A stretch of 27,958 nucleotides of DNA from Promethearchaeota archaeon (GTDB lineage: Archaea > Asgardarchaeota > Lokiarchaeia > Sigynarchaeales > SOKP01): positions 1 through 27,958 of the forward strand of contig SDNV01000020.1 in the NCBI GenBank assembly GCA_004524515.1. The letters run 5' to 3'. The notes beneath the pieces were generated by a model, which worked only from the letters and a program-made list of their open reading frames with translations, did no database searches and was not told the DNA's origin. Both the position numbers and the translations under genes were made by a program. Numbering within the stretch: the stretch's first letter is position 1; each line of letters begins with the position of its first letter. Of the stretch, positions 15,152-26,930 are shown piece by piece.

Positions 15152-16294
15152 ATGGATTTATCTGATGTGAAAATAGGAATTGATGCTAGTTTTGAGGGTG
15201 TTCCATTTAAGGCGGGATTAAGTATGGTTCAGAACTATGAGAAAACTGGTTTTGACTGTGTCATAATTGATGATCATTTGATGGGCCTTTTCCCGGAAGT
15301 CCTATGGGACCCTGAGTTTATAGATGCTGCAAAATCTGTAGAAAGTCCTAATAATCTTTATGATATGTATACTATAATATCGAATGTTGTGATGAATACA
15401 AAAAAAATTCAAATTGCTTCTGGAGTTACGGAATGCTTTAGAAGACACCCCGCAGATTTAGCTCAATTTTTTTTAGCTCAAAATAATCTTTCTAAAGGAA
15501 GAATGATTCTTGGAATAGGAGCTGGTGAATATATGAATACTGTTCCATATGGAATCCAATACAATAAGCCTGTAACTAGATTAAGGGAAGGCATAAAAAT
15601 AATCAAATTACTCTGGCAAGAAAAAAAAAATGTAAATTTTAATGGTGAGGTTTGGAAGTTAAAAGGTGCGTGCTTAGGATTGAAGCCCTATAGAAAAAAT
15701 AAATATCCCCCTATATGGGTCGCAGCACATGGACCTGAAATGCTAAATCTAACAGGAGAGTTAGCAGATGGGTGGTACCCGCTTAAATCTTATGTCTCTT
15801 CACCAAATATATATAAAGAAAAACTAAATATTATTCAAGAATCAGCTAAAAAAGCAGGACGAGAATTCGATAAATTTATTCCCAGCTTATTTGCACCAGT
15901 AATAATAGATGAGAGCAAAGAAGAAGTAAAAAGGATCCTTAAATTCGAAGGTTTAAAAATTAGTGGATTGTTTCTTGCTTCTCAAAATTTTGAAAACTAC
16001 GGTATTTCACATCCACTTGGAAAAAATTTTAAAGGTGTAATGCAATTTATACCTTCTTTATATGATAGAAAACAAATGATGGATATTTTAGAAAAAATCC
16101 CCCAAGATATTTATTACGAACTTGGATTTGCTGGGACTTCAGATGAAATTATAGGTGTAATAGAAGATTATGCGAGAGTAGGATTAAAATCCATAATATT
16201 ATATGACAACACAGTTATGGTTGATATGAACAAAGTTAATGATGTTCAAAAATCCCTTACAAAAATATTGGATTATTTTAAGGCTCAAAGATAG
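15152..16294 (+). CDS. Luciferase-like (LLM), probably F420-dependent oxidoreductase
   Basis: A 380-aa TIM-barrel flavin/F420 enzyme of the LLM superfamily, which includes methylene-H4MPT reductase (Mer) and F420-dependent dehydrogenases. Visible features are G-F-D-C-V-I-I-D-D-H near residue 35, the I-A-S-G-V-T-E strand, L-G-I-G-A-G-E-Y at about 130, R-L-R-E-G-I-K-I-I-K-L-L-W, and P-P-I-W-V-A-A-H-G-P with L-A-D-G-W-Y-P. In archaea the cofactor is usually F420; FMN cannot be excluded. I chose ATG 15152, 9 nt after GAGGG, over an in-frame TTG at 15131 that would place the ribosome site inside the gene. Substrate unknown. Confidence 0.82.
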   Translation: MDLSDVKIGIDASFEGVPFKAGLSMVQNYEKTGFDCVIIDDHLMGLFPEVLWDPEFIDAAKSVESPNNLYDMYTIISNVVMNTKKIQIASGVTECFRRHPADLAQFFLAQNNLSKGRMILGIGAGEYMNTVPYGIQYNKPVTRLREGIKIIKLLWQEKKNVNFNGEVWKLKGACLGLKPYRKNKYPPIWVAAHGPEMLNLTGELADGWYPLKSYVSSPNIYKEKLNIIQESAKKAGREFDKFIPSLFAPVIIDESKEEVKRILKFEGLKISGLFLASQNFENYGISHPLGKNFKGVMQFIPSLYDRKQMMDILEKIPQDIYYELGFAGTSDEIIGVIEDYARVGLKSIILYDNTVMVDMNKVNDVQKSLTKILDYFKAQR

Positions 16295-16411
16295 TTCTCT
16301 TGAAATCTTAAATAATAGATAAAGAGCTGCTAACGAGATTTTGACATATTATAAAAATGATTAAAATATCCCTACTCTTACAAAATATAAAAGAACAAAA
16401 GGTTGATATAA

Positions 16412-17098
16412 ATGAACATAAAAGATTTTTTTCTCGGAAAATATGATCATGAATTCTGGAAAAATAGGTTAACACCATTAATAATCATTGAGTTTCTCGG
16501 AACACTCATGATTGCTTGGGCATTACGTCCGATGTGGCTTGATGATAGCTGGTATTATATCCCTTTTGCAAATTATATTTCTGGATTGGGGAAAGGGCGC
16601 ATGGAAGGAAATATTGGGGCGTGGTTTTTCATGATAGGTTTTATGGTATATCCAATAATGGGTACGGCATGGAACTCCTATCTTAGTAGGAAATTCTTCG
16701 AAGTTTCAAAGGTTTATGGAGTATTAATATGGATTGTTTTTGAGTTTTCTCTTTGGAACGTAGCATTAGTCGGAATATTTGACGGATCATGGCCAGAACC
16801 CGGGCTTTCAGGTTATTTGCATTGGTTTGGTGCCACTTATTCGTTCATGGGACATACTATCTCCGCGACTTTGATTTTGGTTGGGGTATCAATTGTGTAT
16901 TGGATGGCAAATTCCGAAGACCGAAATATAAATCATCCGTTTAAATTCGCTTTGATACTGGTTGAATTAGTCGGAGTTTATCTCATTTTTCGTGCGTTTG
17001 GAGGAACTTTTTGGCAGTGGATGATAATGCTTTCTATAGTTATATTTGCCTTTTCTACCACTAGGCTTTTTCCCGAAACCCTTAAACTAGGAAAGTAG
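16412..17098 (+). CDS. Six-helix membrane protein, unknown function
   Basis: A 228-aa Trp-rich membrane protein with about six helices. A long extracytoplasmic-looking loop (W-L-D-D-S-W-Y-Y-I-P-F-A-N-Y) follows helix 1, and W-N-x-x-L and H-W-F-G motifs sit between later helices. The arrangement recalls the DUF998 group, but I cannot confirm membership. The ATG follows AAAAGGTTGATATAA. It lies 117 bp after the LLM gene on the same strand and could be co-transcribed. Confidence 0.65.
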   Translation: MNIKDFFLGKYDHEFWKNRLTPLIIIEFLGTLMIAWALRPMWLDDSWYYIPFANYISGLGKGRMEGNIGAWFFMIGFMVYPIMGTAWNSYLSRKFFEVSKVYGVLIWIVFEFSLWNVALVGIFDGSWPEPGLSGYLHWFGATYSFMGHTISATLILVGVSIVYWMANSEDRNINHPFKFALILVELVGVYLIFRAFGGTFWQWMIMLSIVIFAFSTTRLFPETLKLGK

Positions 17099-17129
17099 AA
17101 CTAAGAGATTCTTAAAGAGGTTTGTATCC

Positions 17130-17137
17130 TTTTTTTT
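17130..17137 (+). terminator. Oligo-T terminator after 16412-17098
   Basis: Eight T lie about 30 bp beyond the stop. The rest of 17099-17439 is AT-rich and shows only short open frames of at most about 40 codons without a usable start; I see no gene there. Confidence 0.35.
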
Positions 17138-17439
17138 CAATAATTTAAATATTTTAAAATCTATATTTTTGAAAATTTCAATGTTCAAGAATCTTTAACC
17201 CAAGATTTCTCTCCAAATGTTAAATATCCTAAGAAATTATTCTTTCTTATTTTTTCTATTTGAATTATAAAAAGAGGTCAAGGATTTTTTAGAAATATTA
17301 AAAAATATTATCCACAGTTCAAATTATACTTTTTTGATTAATTAAATATCCTAATACTCTCAAACTATAGAAATTCTTTAATAATGTGAATAAAATTGTT
17401 AACAGTTAAAAAAAATGGAAAATAAGAAAAAATAATCTA

Positions 17440-18552
17440 TTATAAAATAAGTCTTTCTTTTAACTCATCAGCTAAAGTTCCGAGTCTATTAGCTGTTGAT
17501 GTAATTTCTTCCATTGAAGCCGTTTGTTCCTCTGTGGATGCACTTATTCCTTCCATCGAAGCAGTGGCTTTCTGAATCTTATTTATAATTGTATCAATTT
17601 GTTTCCTATTAGTTGAAACTGCCTTTTTTGCCTCTTCTGCTAATTTTCTGACCTCTTCGGCTACAACTGCAAAACCTCTGCCATGTTCTCCAGCCCTCCC
17701 TGCTTCGATGCTTGCGTTTAAAGCTAATAAATTCGTTTGATCCGCAATATTTCTAATTAAGATCATAACATTTCTTAAATTATCTGTAGACGCCATAACT
17801 GTTTGAGTTTCTTGATTCATTTCTTGCACTGTAGAAGCAATCTCTTCGGAGGATGCATTCACTTCAGAAGCACTGGCGGCTAATTCAGTAGCAATATTTG
17901 CAACATTTATACTGGCTTCGGAGGCGGTTGTAATAACATTCACTAATGTGTTATTCGCCTCTGATAGTTTTTGTTCTATCACGGCTACAAAACCCGTTGC
18001 GAACATTAGGGTTGCGTAGAATGTAACAAGTACATTTCCAAAAATTAACGCTCCTTCGACAGCATAATTTTGAAGCGCAAGTGCTATAATCCCGATGACT
18101 GCTGAAATAGCACTCATTAACATAAAAAGTTGAGTAGCACTACGAGTGTTTAAATAAATTCGCAGAAGCATGATAACGCTTGCGGTTACAATTATTAACA
18201 TGAAAATCTGAATACCCAGTATCAATGGAGTTATCGTTGCGACAGCCATTAATTTATCTCGAATTTTTGGATTTTGACTACTTGTTTTTAAAAACATTTT
18301 GTAATAATCAATAAAAACAACAATAAATAGGGCAACCGTGGTTAATGCAAATAACAGATTTGCAATTATCTGTATAGTAATATCGCTGTATTGAAATATC
18401 GCAAAAAAATTTCCTAAAGTAAGAAGTATAAACACTGAAAGCCAAGGTCTTAATTCTTTCTGTGATTTACAAGCTAAACTAAATGGAATGCATGCTGCAG
18501 CTGTCAAAACAGTATTTAAAATTAATATAATAATAAGATCAATACTAACCAT
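17440..18552 (-). CDS. Methyl-accepting chemotaxis-type receptor with multi-pass membrane input domain
   Basis: A 370-aa protein. Residues 1-200 contain about six or seven membrane helices and no extracellular sensor domain. Residues 205-370 form an MCP signalling coiled coil whose hairpin tip is [21 protein letters not shown], then [16 protein letters not shown]. The tip would bind CheA/CheW. No che gene lies in the window. The signalling arms are short and the protein ends soon after the second arm ([11 protein letters not shown]), with no CheR-binding tail. The membrane part likely senses lipid or membrane state, or a small molecule; that is inference. Confidence 0.88.
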   Translation of the reverse strand: MVSIDLIIILILNTVLTAAACIPFSLACKSQKELRPWLSVFILLTLGNFFAIFQYSDITIQIIANLLFALTTVALFIVVFIDYYKMFLKTSSQNPKIRDKLMAVATITPLILGIQIFMLIIVTASVIMLLRIYLNTRSATQLFMLMSAISAVIGIIALALQNYAVEGALIFGNVLVTFYATLMFATGFVAVIEQKLSEANNTLVNVITTASEASINVANIATELAASASEVNASSEEIASTVQEMNQETQTVMASTDNLRNVMILIRNIADQTNLLALNASIEAGRAGEHGRGFAVVAEEVRKLAEEAKKAVSTNRKQIDTIINKIQKATASMEGISASTEEQTASMEEITSTANRLGTLADELKERLIL

Positions 18553-18656
18553 AATATTTATCCCCTAATTTCAATTCTAAAAGGAAATGTTTTTTTAGAC
18601 TTGGAATTAAATTTAACATAATAACAGATTTATTTATGCCTAAGTTATCAAGGAAT

Positions 18657-18677
18657 GTTCGTTCTAATAAAACGAAC
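18657..18677. promoter_or_regulatory. Inverted repeat in divergent promoter region
   Basis: GTTCGTT (18657-18663) and AACGAAC (18671-18677) are perfect 7-bp inverted repeats around the spacer CTAATAA. They lie between the divergent chemoreceptor and sulfatase genes and are GC-richer than their surroundings. The layout suits a dimeric repressor site; a weak hairpin is the alternative. Confidence 0.4.
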
Positions 18678-18806
18678 GTAAAATATCATAAAAATTTTGT
18701 ATAATCCTAAGGATTAGACTAATCTTTTGATTGAACTCAAATTATTTTAATAATCTATAACTTTTTCATATATATTAGGTAATTACGCTATTAAAAAGGA
18801 ATTATT

Positions 18807-20327
18807 TTGAAAGAAAGACCAAATATTATTTACATATTGAATGACCATCAAGCTTTTTATGGTCATGGTGAAATGGTGGGAGGCCCAAAAATTCTTAGAC
18901 CTAATATGGATAGACTTGCCGCTGACGGTATTTCTTTTTCACGAGCATATACTGCATGCCCCTTATGTGGTCCTGCGAGGCGAACTATGCTAACTGGCTT
19001 GTTTCCTCATAATCATGGAGAAATTAAAAATGAAACGAATCATAAATATGATAAAGAGCTCTATTTAACAACTCTCGCAAACGCAGGTTATAAGAATTAT
19101 TATTATGGAAAATGGCATGCTGGAAGGGGAACAGCCCTTGATTTTCAATGTGAAGGGTTTAGTTGTCCTGGGTATGGTAATCCTTATATCACATCGGAAT
19201 ACAAAAATTACATAAAAAAAAATAATCTTCCCCATTTTCAAGTAAAAATTCAGCATAGTTTTATGGACCCCGAAAGTGATTATACAAAAGTACATGGAAT
19301 AAAAATGGGACACCTACATAGTCCTAAGTTCACTACATTATCGACACACAATACAGGAATTATGACTACCCCTAAAGAATCGCATGAAGCTTTTTTTCTT
19401 GCAAATCTCGCCTGTGATAAATTAAGGGAAATAGCACAGGGAGGAAATTCAAATCCTTTTCATATGCGAGTTGATTTCTGGGGACCACATCAACCATATT
19501 TTGCAACTCAAGAATATTTAGATTTATATAATCCAAAAGACATTCCAGAGCTACCAAGTTTTAATGAAGATTTGAAAAATAAACCAGAAATCTATAAATC
19601 AAATTATGACTATCCCATTAGCGAGAATGGTCAACTAATTTATCCAAACCCATTACCTTGGGAAGATGTTTGGCAAAAAGTATTGGCGTTGAACTATGCC
19701 CAGCAGACTCTAGTTGATGCTGCAGGGGGGATGATTCTTGATACCTTAGATGAGGTTGGATTATGGGAAGATACTATGGTAATTTGGTCATTAGATCATG
19801 GTGATGCAGTTGGTTGCCACGGCGGACATTTCGATAAGGATTCCTATATGCCCGAAGAAATGGTGCGGATTCCTATGATAATTCGGTATCCAGAGGTTAT
19901 TCAAGCAGGGCTAGAAAATAATAAACTCATAAGTAATATTGATTTGGCTCCCACAATTTTAGATGCTGCTGGAATCTCATTTAATGAAAATATTGATGGG
20001 CAGAGCCTGTTACCCTTATGTAGACAAGAAGCCTTAGAATGGCGTGAAGATTTGATGAGTGAAACGCATGGACATTACATTAAGCATTTAGGTCGATTGC
20101 TTGTAACAGATAGATATAAATATATCTGGAATGACAGCGATATGGATGAGTTGTATGACTTGAAGGAAGATCCCTTTGAACTTAAGAATTTAATTAATAA
20201 TAATGAATATAGGGACATGCTCACAGATATGAGAACACGTTTGGAAAATTGGCGGCAAAAAACAGCCGATATTGTCACTAAAGACATGATAAAAGGAAAA
20301 TGGCTAAGACTTCCAAAAAATAAATAA
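18807..20327 (+). CDS. Sulfatase (type I, formylglycine-dependent family)
   Basis: A 506-aa alkaline-phosphatase-superfamily hydrolase that cleaves sulfate esters or a related phosphonate/phosphate ester. The N-terminus has P-N-I-I-Y-I-L-N-D13-H-Q with metal-binding Asp. The key motif is C54-G-P-A-R58-R-T-M-L-T-G, a C-x-P-x-R site where Cys is converted to formylglycine. The late metal site is W-S-L-D-H-G-D-A-V-G-C-H-G-G-H near residue 330. No signal peptide is visible, so the enzyme looks cytoplasmic. TTG start with AAGGA eight bases upstream. No maturase (anSME or FGE) gene is in the window. Three tandem transporters follow 33 bp downstream. Sulfatases are uncommon in archaea. Confidence 0.9.
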   Translation: MKERPNIIYILNDHQAFYGHGEMVGGPKILRPNMDRLAADGISFSRAYTACPLCGPARRTMLTGLFPHNHGEIKNETNHKYDKELYLTTLANAGYKNYYYGKWHAGRGTALDFQCEGFSCPGYGNPYITSEYKNYIKKNNLPHFQVKIQHSFMDPESDYTKVHGIKMGHLHSPKFTTLSTHNTGIMTTPKESHEAFFLANLACDKLREIAQGGNSNPFHMRVDFWGPHQPYFATQEYLDLYNPKDIPELPSFNEDLKNKPEIYKSNYDYPISENGQLIYPNPLPWEDVWQKVLALNYAQQTLVDAAGGMILDTLDEVGLWEDTMVIWSLDHGDAVGCHGGHFDKDSYMPEEMVRIPMIIRYPEVIQAGLENNKLISNIDLAPTILDAAGISFNENIDGQSLLPLCRQEALEWREDLMSETHGHYIKHLGRLLVTDRYKYIWNDSDMDELYDLKEDPFELKNLINNNEYRDMLTDMRTRLENWRQKTADIVTKDMIKGKWLRLPKNK

Positions 20328-20360
20328 AATTTTATTTTTCTCTACTTTTTATTTCATATC

Positions 20361-21314
20361 TTGGAAAATGAGAATATAAAGAAAGGAATCATTTTTGGGC
20401 TAATGGGAACTGTTATTGGTAGTTTTAACCCGATAATTGCTAATTCTCGTCCAATGGTTATTGATGCCTATTTATTCGCTGCAATGACGGTTATCGTTCA
20501 GGCTCTGATCTTCTTTCCTTTGATGGTAGTTGAAAGAAAAAAATTAAAATCAGATTTTAAGAATGAAATTATTAGTTTAGATAGGATGAATGAATTCCTG
20601 AATGGTTATAAGAAAAATATTCCGCTCTTGATTTTTGCAGGATTAAGCTTTGGCGTTTGTTTTATTCTTTTCTATATTGGTTATGAGCTCGCAGGAGCTA
20701 TAAATGGAAATTTAGTTTTAAAGACTACCATTTTTTTTTCTCTCCTCTTTGATTGGCTTATCTTGCGAGAGAAAATCTCGTTAAGACAAGTAATATTTTC
20801 AATTATTTTATTTTTCGGATTATTCTTAGCAGTTACAGAAGGTTCATTTACATTACTTGAATTAAACATCGGAATCATAGTATTATTGTCTGTATCCGGG
20901 ATATGGATGTTTACTCATGCAATTTCAAAACCGATGTTAGATAGAAAAGAAATTACGTCAATTCAATTGGTATGTATTAGAAATTTTATTTCGAGTATTT
21001 TTTTAATATCAACTTATTTTATTTTTTTTCCCTTAAAGAATATAGATTTATTGTTAAATCCATCCACAATGTTTTGGGGTATTTTAATGGGATTTATTTA
21101 CGGGATAGGACTGTATATGTGGTATAAAACGCTTGAGAATCTTAATGTGAGTAAAGCAACAATATTGGTTTCAGGGAATCTAATATTTACAGCAATCTTT
21201 GCCACGTTATTTCTAAGAGAAATTTTTACGATATTTCATTTAATTGGCACAATCTTTGTAATCATATCGATCTTTCTAATAGTCAATCCAATGAAAAAAG
21301 AAGAATTAAAATAG
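20361..21314 (+). CDS. EamA/DMT-family transporter, tandem copy 1
   Basis: A 317-aa membrane protein with ten predicted helices in two repeats of five, the drug/metabolite transporter layout. Signature stretches are A-G-A-I-N-G-N-L-V-L-K at about 110, F-L-I-L-R-E-K-I-S-type ends of helix 4, and a second half with W-Y-K-T-L-E-N-L-N-V-S-K-A. The start is TTG in the context ATATC-TTG-GAAAAT. No Shine-Dalgarno sequence is present, only a T-rich stretch, and this context recurs before copies 2 and 3. The N-terminus M-E-N-E-N-I-K-K-G-I-I-F-G matches copy 2, which supports the start. The substrate is unknown; proximity to the sulfatase hints at a shared substrate path. Confidence 0.87.
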   Translation: MENENIKKGIIFGLMGTVIGSFNPIIANSRPMVIDAYLFAAMTVIVQALIFFPLMVVERKKLKSDFKNEIISLDRMNEFLNGYKKNIPLLIFAGLSFGVCFILFYIGYELAGAINGNLVLKTTIFFSLLFDWLILREKISLRQVIFSIILFFGLFLAVTEGSFTLLELNIGIIVLLSVSGIWMFTHAISKPMLDRKEITSIQLVCIRNFISSIFLISTYFIFFPLKNIDLLLNPSTMFWGILMGFIYGIGLYMWYKTLENLNVSKATILVSGNLIFTAIFATLFLREIFTIFHLIGTIFVIISIFLIVNPMKKEELK

Positions 21315-21346
21315 TTTATATTTCTAATCACTTTTTCTTTAATATC

Positions 21347-22303
21347 GTGGAAAATGAAAATTTAAAGAGAGGTATTATTTTCGGTATATTAGGCACTTTC
21401 TTAATAGGACTTCAACCAATTGTAGCCAATTCGAGACCGATGGTTATTGATGCGTTCATTTTTGCTGCGATGACGATGATAGTAGAAGCTAGTATTTTTT
21501 TTCCACTTATGCTAATTGAAAGAAAGAATATCAGGACTGATTTTAAGAATAATTTATTTAATGAGGTAGAATTTAACTCGCTTCTTTATGGATTTAAAAG
21601 AAATAAACTCCTTTTAATTTTTGTGGGCACGGCCTTCGGAATCGGAATGGTATTATTCTTTATTGGCTATGGCCTTGCGGGAGCAATAAATGGATCGTTA
21701 GCTCAAAAGTCAGCTTTGTTTTTTTCTTTGATATTTGGTTTTCTAATATTGCATGAAAAAATATCCAAAAAACAGATTTTTTTTTCAGTTCTTTTATTTT
21801 TTGGTTTAATCTTAGCTGTGACTCAAGGGAGTTTTAATGTATTAGAATTTAATACGGGAGTATTGATTTTACTTTTATTAGCTTGTATTTGGATGTTTAC
21901 CCATACAATATCAAAACCGATGTTAGATAGAAAGGAAGCTACAGCAATCCAGATGGTATGCTTACGTAACGGTATTGGAGGATTAATGCTAATTACCACA
22001 TATCTTCTTTTTTTTCCTGTAGAAAATTTAGTTATCTTTTCTGATCCGATAAACTATTTCTGGTTTTTTATAATGGGATTAGTTTATGGAACCGGATTAT
22101 TTTGTTGGTATAAAACCCTTAGCTATTTAGATGTAAATAAAGCATCAATTTTAGTATCTCCTACTCCTATCATCACCGCTATATTTGCCACCTTACTTCT
22201 TGGAGAAGTATTTACCATATACCATTTAATAGGGACTAGTATTATTATTTTTTCCATTCTTATGATTGTGAGGGAAGCAAATAAAAAAATCAAAATAGTT
22301 TAA
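21347..22303 (+). CDS. EamA/DMT-family transporter, tandem copy 2
   Basis: A 318-aa ten-helix transporter, clearly paralogous to copy 1: shared R-P-M-V-I-D-A near residue 30, W-M-F-T-H-x-I-S-K-P-M-L-D-R-K-E in the middle, and F-T-I-Y-H-L-I-G-T at the end. The start is GTG in AATATC-GTG-GAAAAT, again without a ribosome site but after a T-rich leader like those of its neighbours. The gap from copy 1 is only 32 bp. It most resembles copy 1 by eye, so this pair is probably the younger duplication. Confidence 0.87.
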   Translation: MENENLKRGIIFGILGTFLIGLQPIVANSRPMVIDAFIFAAMTMIVEASIFFPLMLIERKNIRTDFKNNLFNEVEFNSLLYGFKRNKLLLIFVGTAFGIGMVLFFIGYGLAGAINGSLAQKSALFFSLIFGFLILHEKISKKQIFFSVLLFFGLILAVTQGSFNVLEFNTGVLILLLLACIWMFTHTISKPMLDRKEATAIQMVCLRNGIGGLMLITTYLLFFPVENLVIFSDPINYFWFFIMGLVYGTGLFCWYKTLSYLDVNKASILVSPTPIITAIFATLLLGEVFTIYHLIGTSIIIFSILMIVREANKKIKIV

Positions 22304-22330
22304 ATTTCAATTCGTTTTTTTTTTAATATC

Positions 22331-23281
22331 TTGGAAGATAAAAATTATGGTAAAGGAATTATTTTTGCTCTTATTTCACTTTTTCTGGTCTCTTTACAAC
22401 CTATTGTAGCGATTTCAAGACCACGGGTTTTAGACGCATATATATTTGCTGCTATGACTTGCATTGTTGAAAGCATAATCTTTTTACCCTTGATTTTAAT
22501 AGAAAGACAAAAACTTAAGTCTGAAATAGAAAAGGAGCCCTCTAAATCCGATGAACTTCATACATTACTAAATGGATGGAAAAAAAATAAAAAAATTTTA
22601 CTTTATATCGGAATAAATTTTGCAATTGCTCAGATTTTATTTTATGTAGCATATGAATTGGCGGGAGCAATAAATGGTTCCTTAGCTCAACAAACTATGG
22701 TAATTTTTGCCCTTTTATTTGGATTTTTAATTCATCACGAGAAGATCTCAAAAACTCAAATATTATTTTCATTTCTTTTGCTTTTTGGACTTACTCTTGC
22801 GGTCACTCAAGGTAATTTCAATGTTCTAGAAATTAATCTTGGAGTTTTAGTTATGTTTATAACCACTATGTTATGGATGTTGGCACACTCTATTACTAAA
22901 CCAATATTAGAAAAAGAAATCACTCCAATCCAATTTTCATTTATTAGATATACAATCTCTGGAATATTTCTGATATGTACATATTTCATATTCTATCCAA
23001 TAACAAATATTAGTCTTCTATTTGAACCGATTAATATACTATTTTTCCTCCTGATAGGATTTTTATATGGATTTGATGTATTATTCTGGTACAAAAGTTT
23101 GTCACATATAGAAATGAGTAAGGTAAGTGTTCTCGTTTCTCCTATGCCAATTTTAGTTGCATTTTTCGCATTTATTATTTTAGGAGAATCTTTTACCATC
23201 TTTCATTTACTAGGAACTATTGTTATTATATTTTCTATTATAATGATTGTGAAAAAAAGACCCGCAAAAATCATTCCTTAA
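22331..23281 (+). CDS. EamA/DMT-family transporter, tandem copy 3
   Basis: A 316-aa ten-helix transporter. It shares A-G-A-I-N-G-S-L-A-Q with copy 2 and the F-T-I-F-H-L-L-G-T end, but differs in the middle (W-M-L-A-H-S-I-T-K-P-I-L-E-K-E instead of the M-L-D-R-K-E form), so it is the most divergent of the three. Start TTG in AATATC-TTG-GAAGAT, 27 bp after copy 2. Its stop abuts the stop of the convergent DUF454 gene with no base between. Confidence 0.87.
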   Translation: MEDKNYGKGIIFALISLFLVSLQPIVAISRPRVLDAYIFAAMTCIVESIIFLPLILIERQKLKSEIEKEPSKSDELHTLLNGWKKNKKILLYIGINFAIAQILFYVAYELAGAINGSLAQQTMVIFALLFGFLIHHEKISKTQILFSFLLLFGLTLAVTQGNFNVLEINLGVLVMFITTMLWMLAHSITKPILEKEITPIQFSFIRYTISGIFLICTYFIFYPITNISLLFEPINILFFLLIGFLYGFDVLFWYKSLSHIEMSKVSVLVSPMPILVAFFAFIILGESFTIFHLLGTIVIIFSIIMIVKKRPAKIIP

Positions 23282-23710
23282 TTAAGCTGTTTTTAGAGAT
23301 TTTTTTGGTCGTATAAGAATAATATGAATAGTTACTGCTATTGCTATAATGATTAAAACAACCCTGATCCAGAAAATTTGAATAATCAAGAATGCGGAAA
23401 TGAGAATTGTGATCCATAACATCGATATTGTAAAAATTTTGACTTTAATAGGCATACCTCTACCCTCTATATAATTCCTAATATAGGATCCCAGAATTCT
23501 ATTATTTAGGAGCCAATTATAGAACTTATCAGAACTTCTCGCATAGCACGCTGCTGCGAGTAAAAGAAAAGGAGTTGTCGGTAAAATAGGTAAAACTATC
23601 CCAATTATTCCGAATATCAATGAAATAGTCCCCGCAGTAAAATATAAAGCTTTTACAATTTTTTTACGGGGTTTCTTATCATCTAGTTCTAATTCGGATT
23701 GTTCTTTCAT
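23282..23710 (-). CDS. DUF454/YbaN-like membrane protein
   Basis: A 142-aa protein with the DUF454 signature: a first hydrophobic helix pair containing G-I-V-L-P-I-L-P-T-T-P-F-L-L-L-A-A-A-C-Y-A-R-S-S, then F-Y-N-W-L-L-N-N-R-I-L-G-S-Y-I-R-N-Y, then two more helices. The N-terminus is charged and Lys-rich. The function of the family is not established. It is convergent with the transporter array and divergent from katG. Confidence 0.85.
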   Translation of the reverse strand: MKEQSELELDDKKPRKKIVKALYFTAGTISLIFGIIGIVLPILPTTPFLLLAAACYARSSDKFYNWLLNNRILGSYIRNYIEGRGMPIKVKIFTISMLWITILISAFLIIQIFWIRVVLIIIAIAVTIHIILIRPKKSLKTA

Positions 23711-23817
23711 AACTATAATAAAGTCCTTTAAATTAAAAAAAAGTTTAGAATTAAAAAGTAAAAAATTTTGTTCTTCCTAGATAAATTATTTTTTTTATTT
23801 ATAAGATAAAGACATAA

Positions 23818-26091
<2,274 letters not shown>

Positions 26092-26127
26092 TAGCTTAAT
26101 ACTCCCTAAAATAATTAAATTTTCCAC

Positions 26128-26136
26128 TTTTTTTTT
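26128..26136 (+). terminator. Oligo-T terminator after katG
   Basis: Nine T about 36 bp beyond the katG stop, in host-like AT-rich DNA, form a plausible archaeal terminator. Confidence 0.35.
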
Positions 26137-26240
26137 ACCATTTTATTCATTCTTACTTAAGGTTTTATTGAATCTAATTGAGTACTAATAAACATTCTCA
26201 GCGTATTGATATTTATTATGAATGTAAAGATTGTAAAGTA

Positions 26241-26930
26241 CTACTTGTTGCCTTTAAAAAATCGCTTATATGAAGTGTACTGCCAAACCATATAGATAAA
26301 TGTAGCCGGTATCATCAGTATCCCCAGACTTGGTTCTATTGACGCAAATAAAATTACAGGCGTATAGAAAAAGAAAGAAATAAAGATTAATATTCCAATT
26401 CGAGTCATAAGAGGATCATCTGTAATCCTTGCATCTCTTATAATTAAACCTGATAGGATTACTCCTTGAATTAACCACGGAATATTTCGAATGATCAACC
26501 ATTCATAAGAAATTGGTTCGATATTCCATTGGTTTTGAGGAAAAGCAAATATTATTAGTCCAAATATTCCAATTCCAATCAAAGCTTTAAAAGATAGGTT
26601 ATTTGGTTTATTAAAATGTAATCGCCAAGCATTAGTATAGAACATGAAAAGAAAAATTAAGCCAATCATCTCAAGAAGTACTCCGATTCCAAATATTCCA
26701 TAATATGAGGTAGGATTTTCTGCAAACAGAATGACTAATCTAGATCCCACATGTCCTAAATCTCCAATTAATAATGCTGTAAACGCAAAGCGTATGTTAT
26801 TTGCTACGTTCCTCTCGATATTACTTAATTCTTTTAACTTTATAGACATATAAATAATAATTAAACTTATATAAGTCAAATAAACAATACTAAATGTAAT
26901 CTGCATTATTGTCATAAAATCTAAGATCAT
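26241..26930 (-). CDS. Seven-helix membrane protein, unknown function
   Basis: A 229-aa protein with about seven hydrophobic helices and a basic C-terminal end (Y-K-R-F-F-K-G-N-K). Helix 3 holds G-D-L-G-H-V-G-S-R, a conserved-looking polar patch, and the fifth-helix region holds R-N-I-P-W-L-I-Q-G. The general shape resembles the protein at 3515-4240. No enzyme or ligand motif is recognised; a membrane sensor role is a guess. It converges with katG. Confidence 0.68.
   Translation of the reverse strand: MILDFMTIMQITFSIVYLTYISLIIIYMSIKLKELSNIERNVANNIRFAFTALLIGDLGHVGSRLVILFAENPTSYYGIFGIGVLLEMIGLIFLFMFYTNAWRLHFNKPNNLSFKALIGIGIFGLIIFAFPQNQWNIEPISYEWLIIRNIPWLIQGVILSGLIIRDARITDDPLMTRIGILIFISFFFYTPVILFASIEPSLGILMIPATFIYMVWQYTSYKRFFKGNK

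Noticed and set aside
17142..17260. Short plus-strand open stretch (F-E-N-F-N-V-Q-E-S-L)
   Set aside because: About 40 codons, no start codon or ribosome site and no recognised motif.
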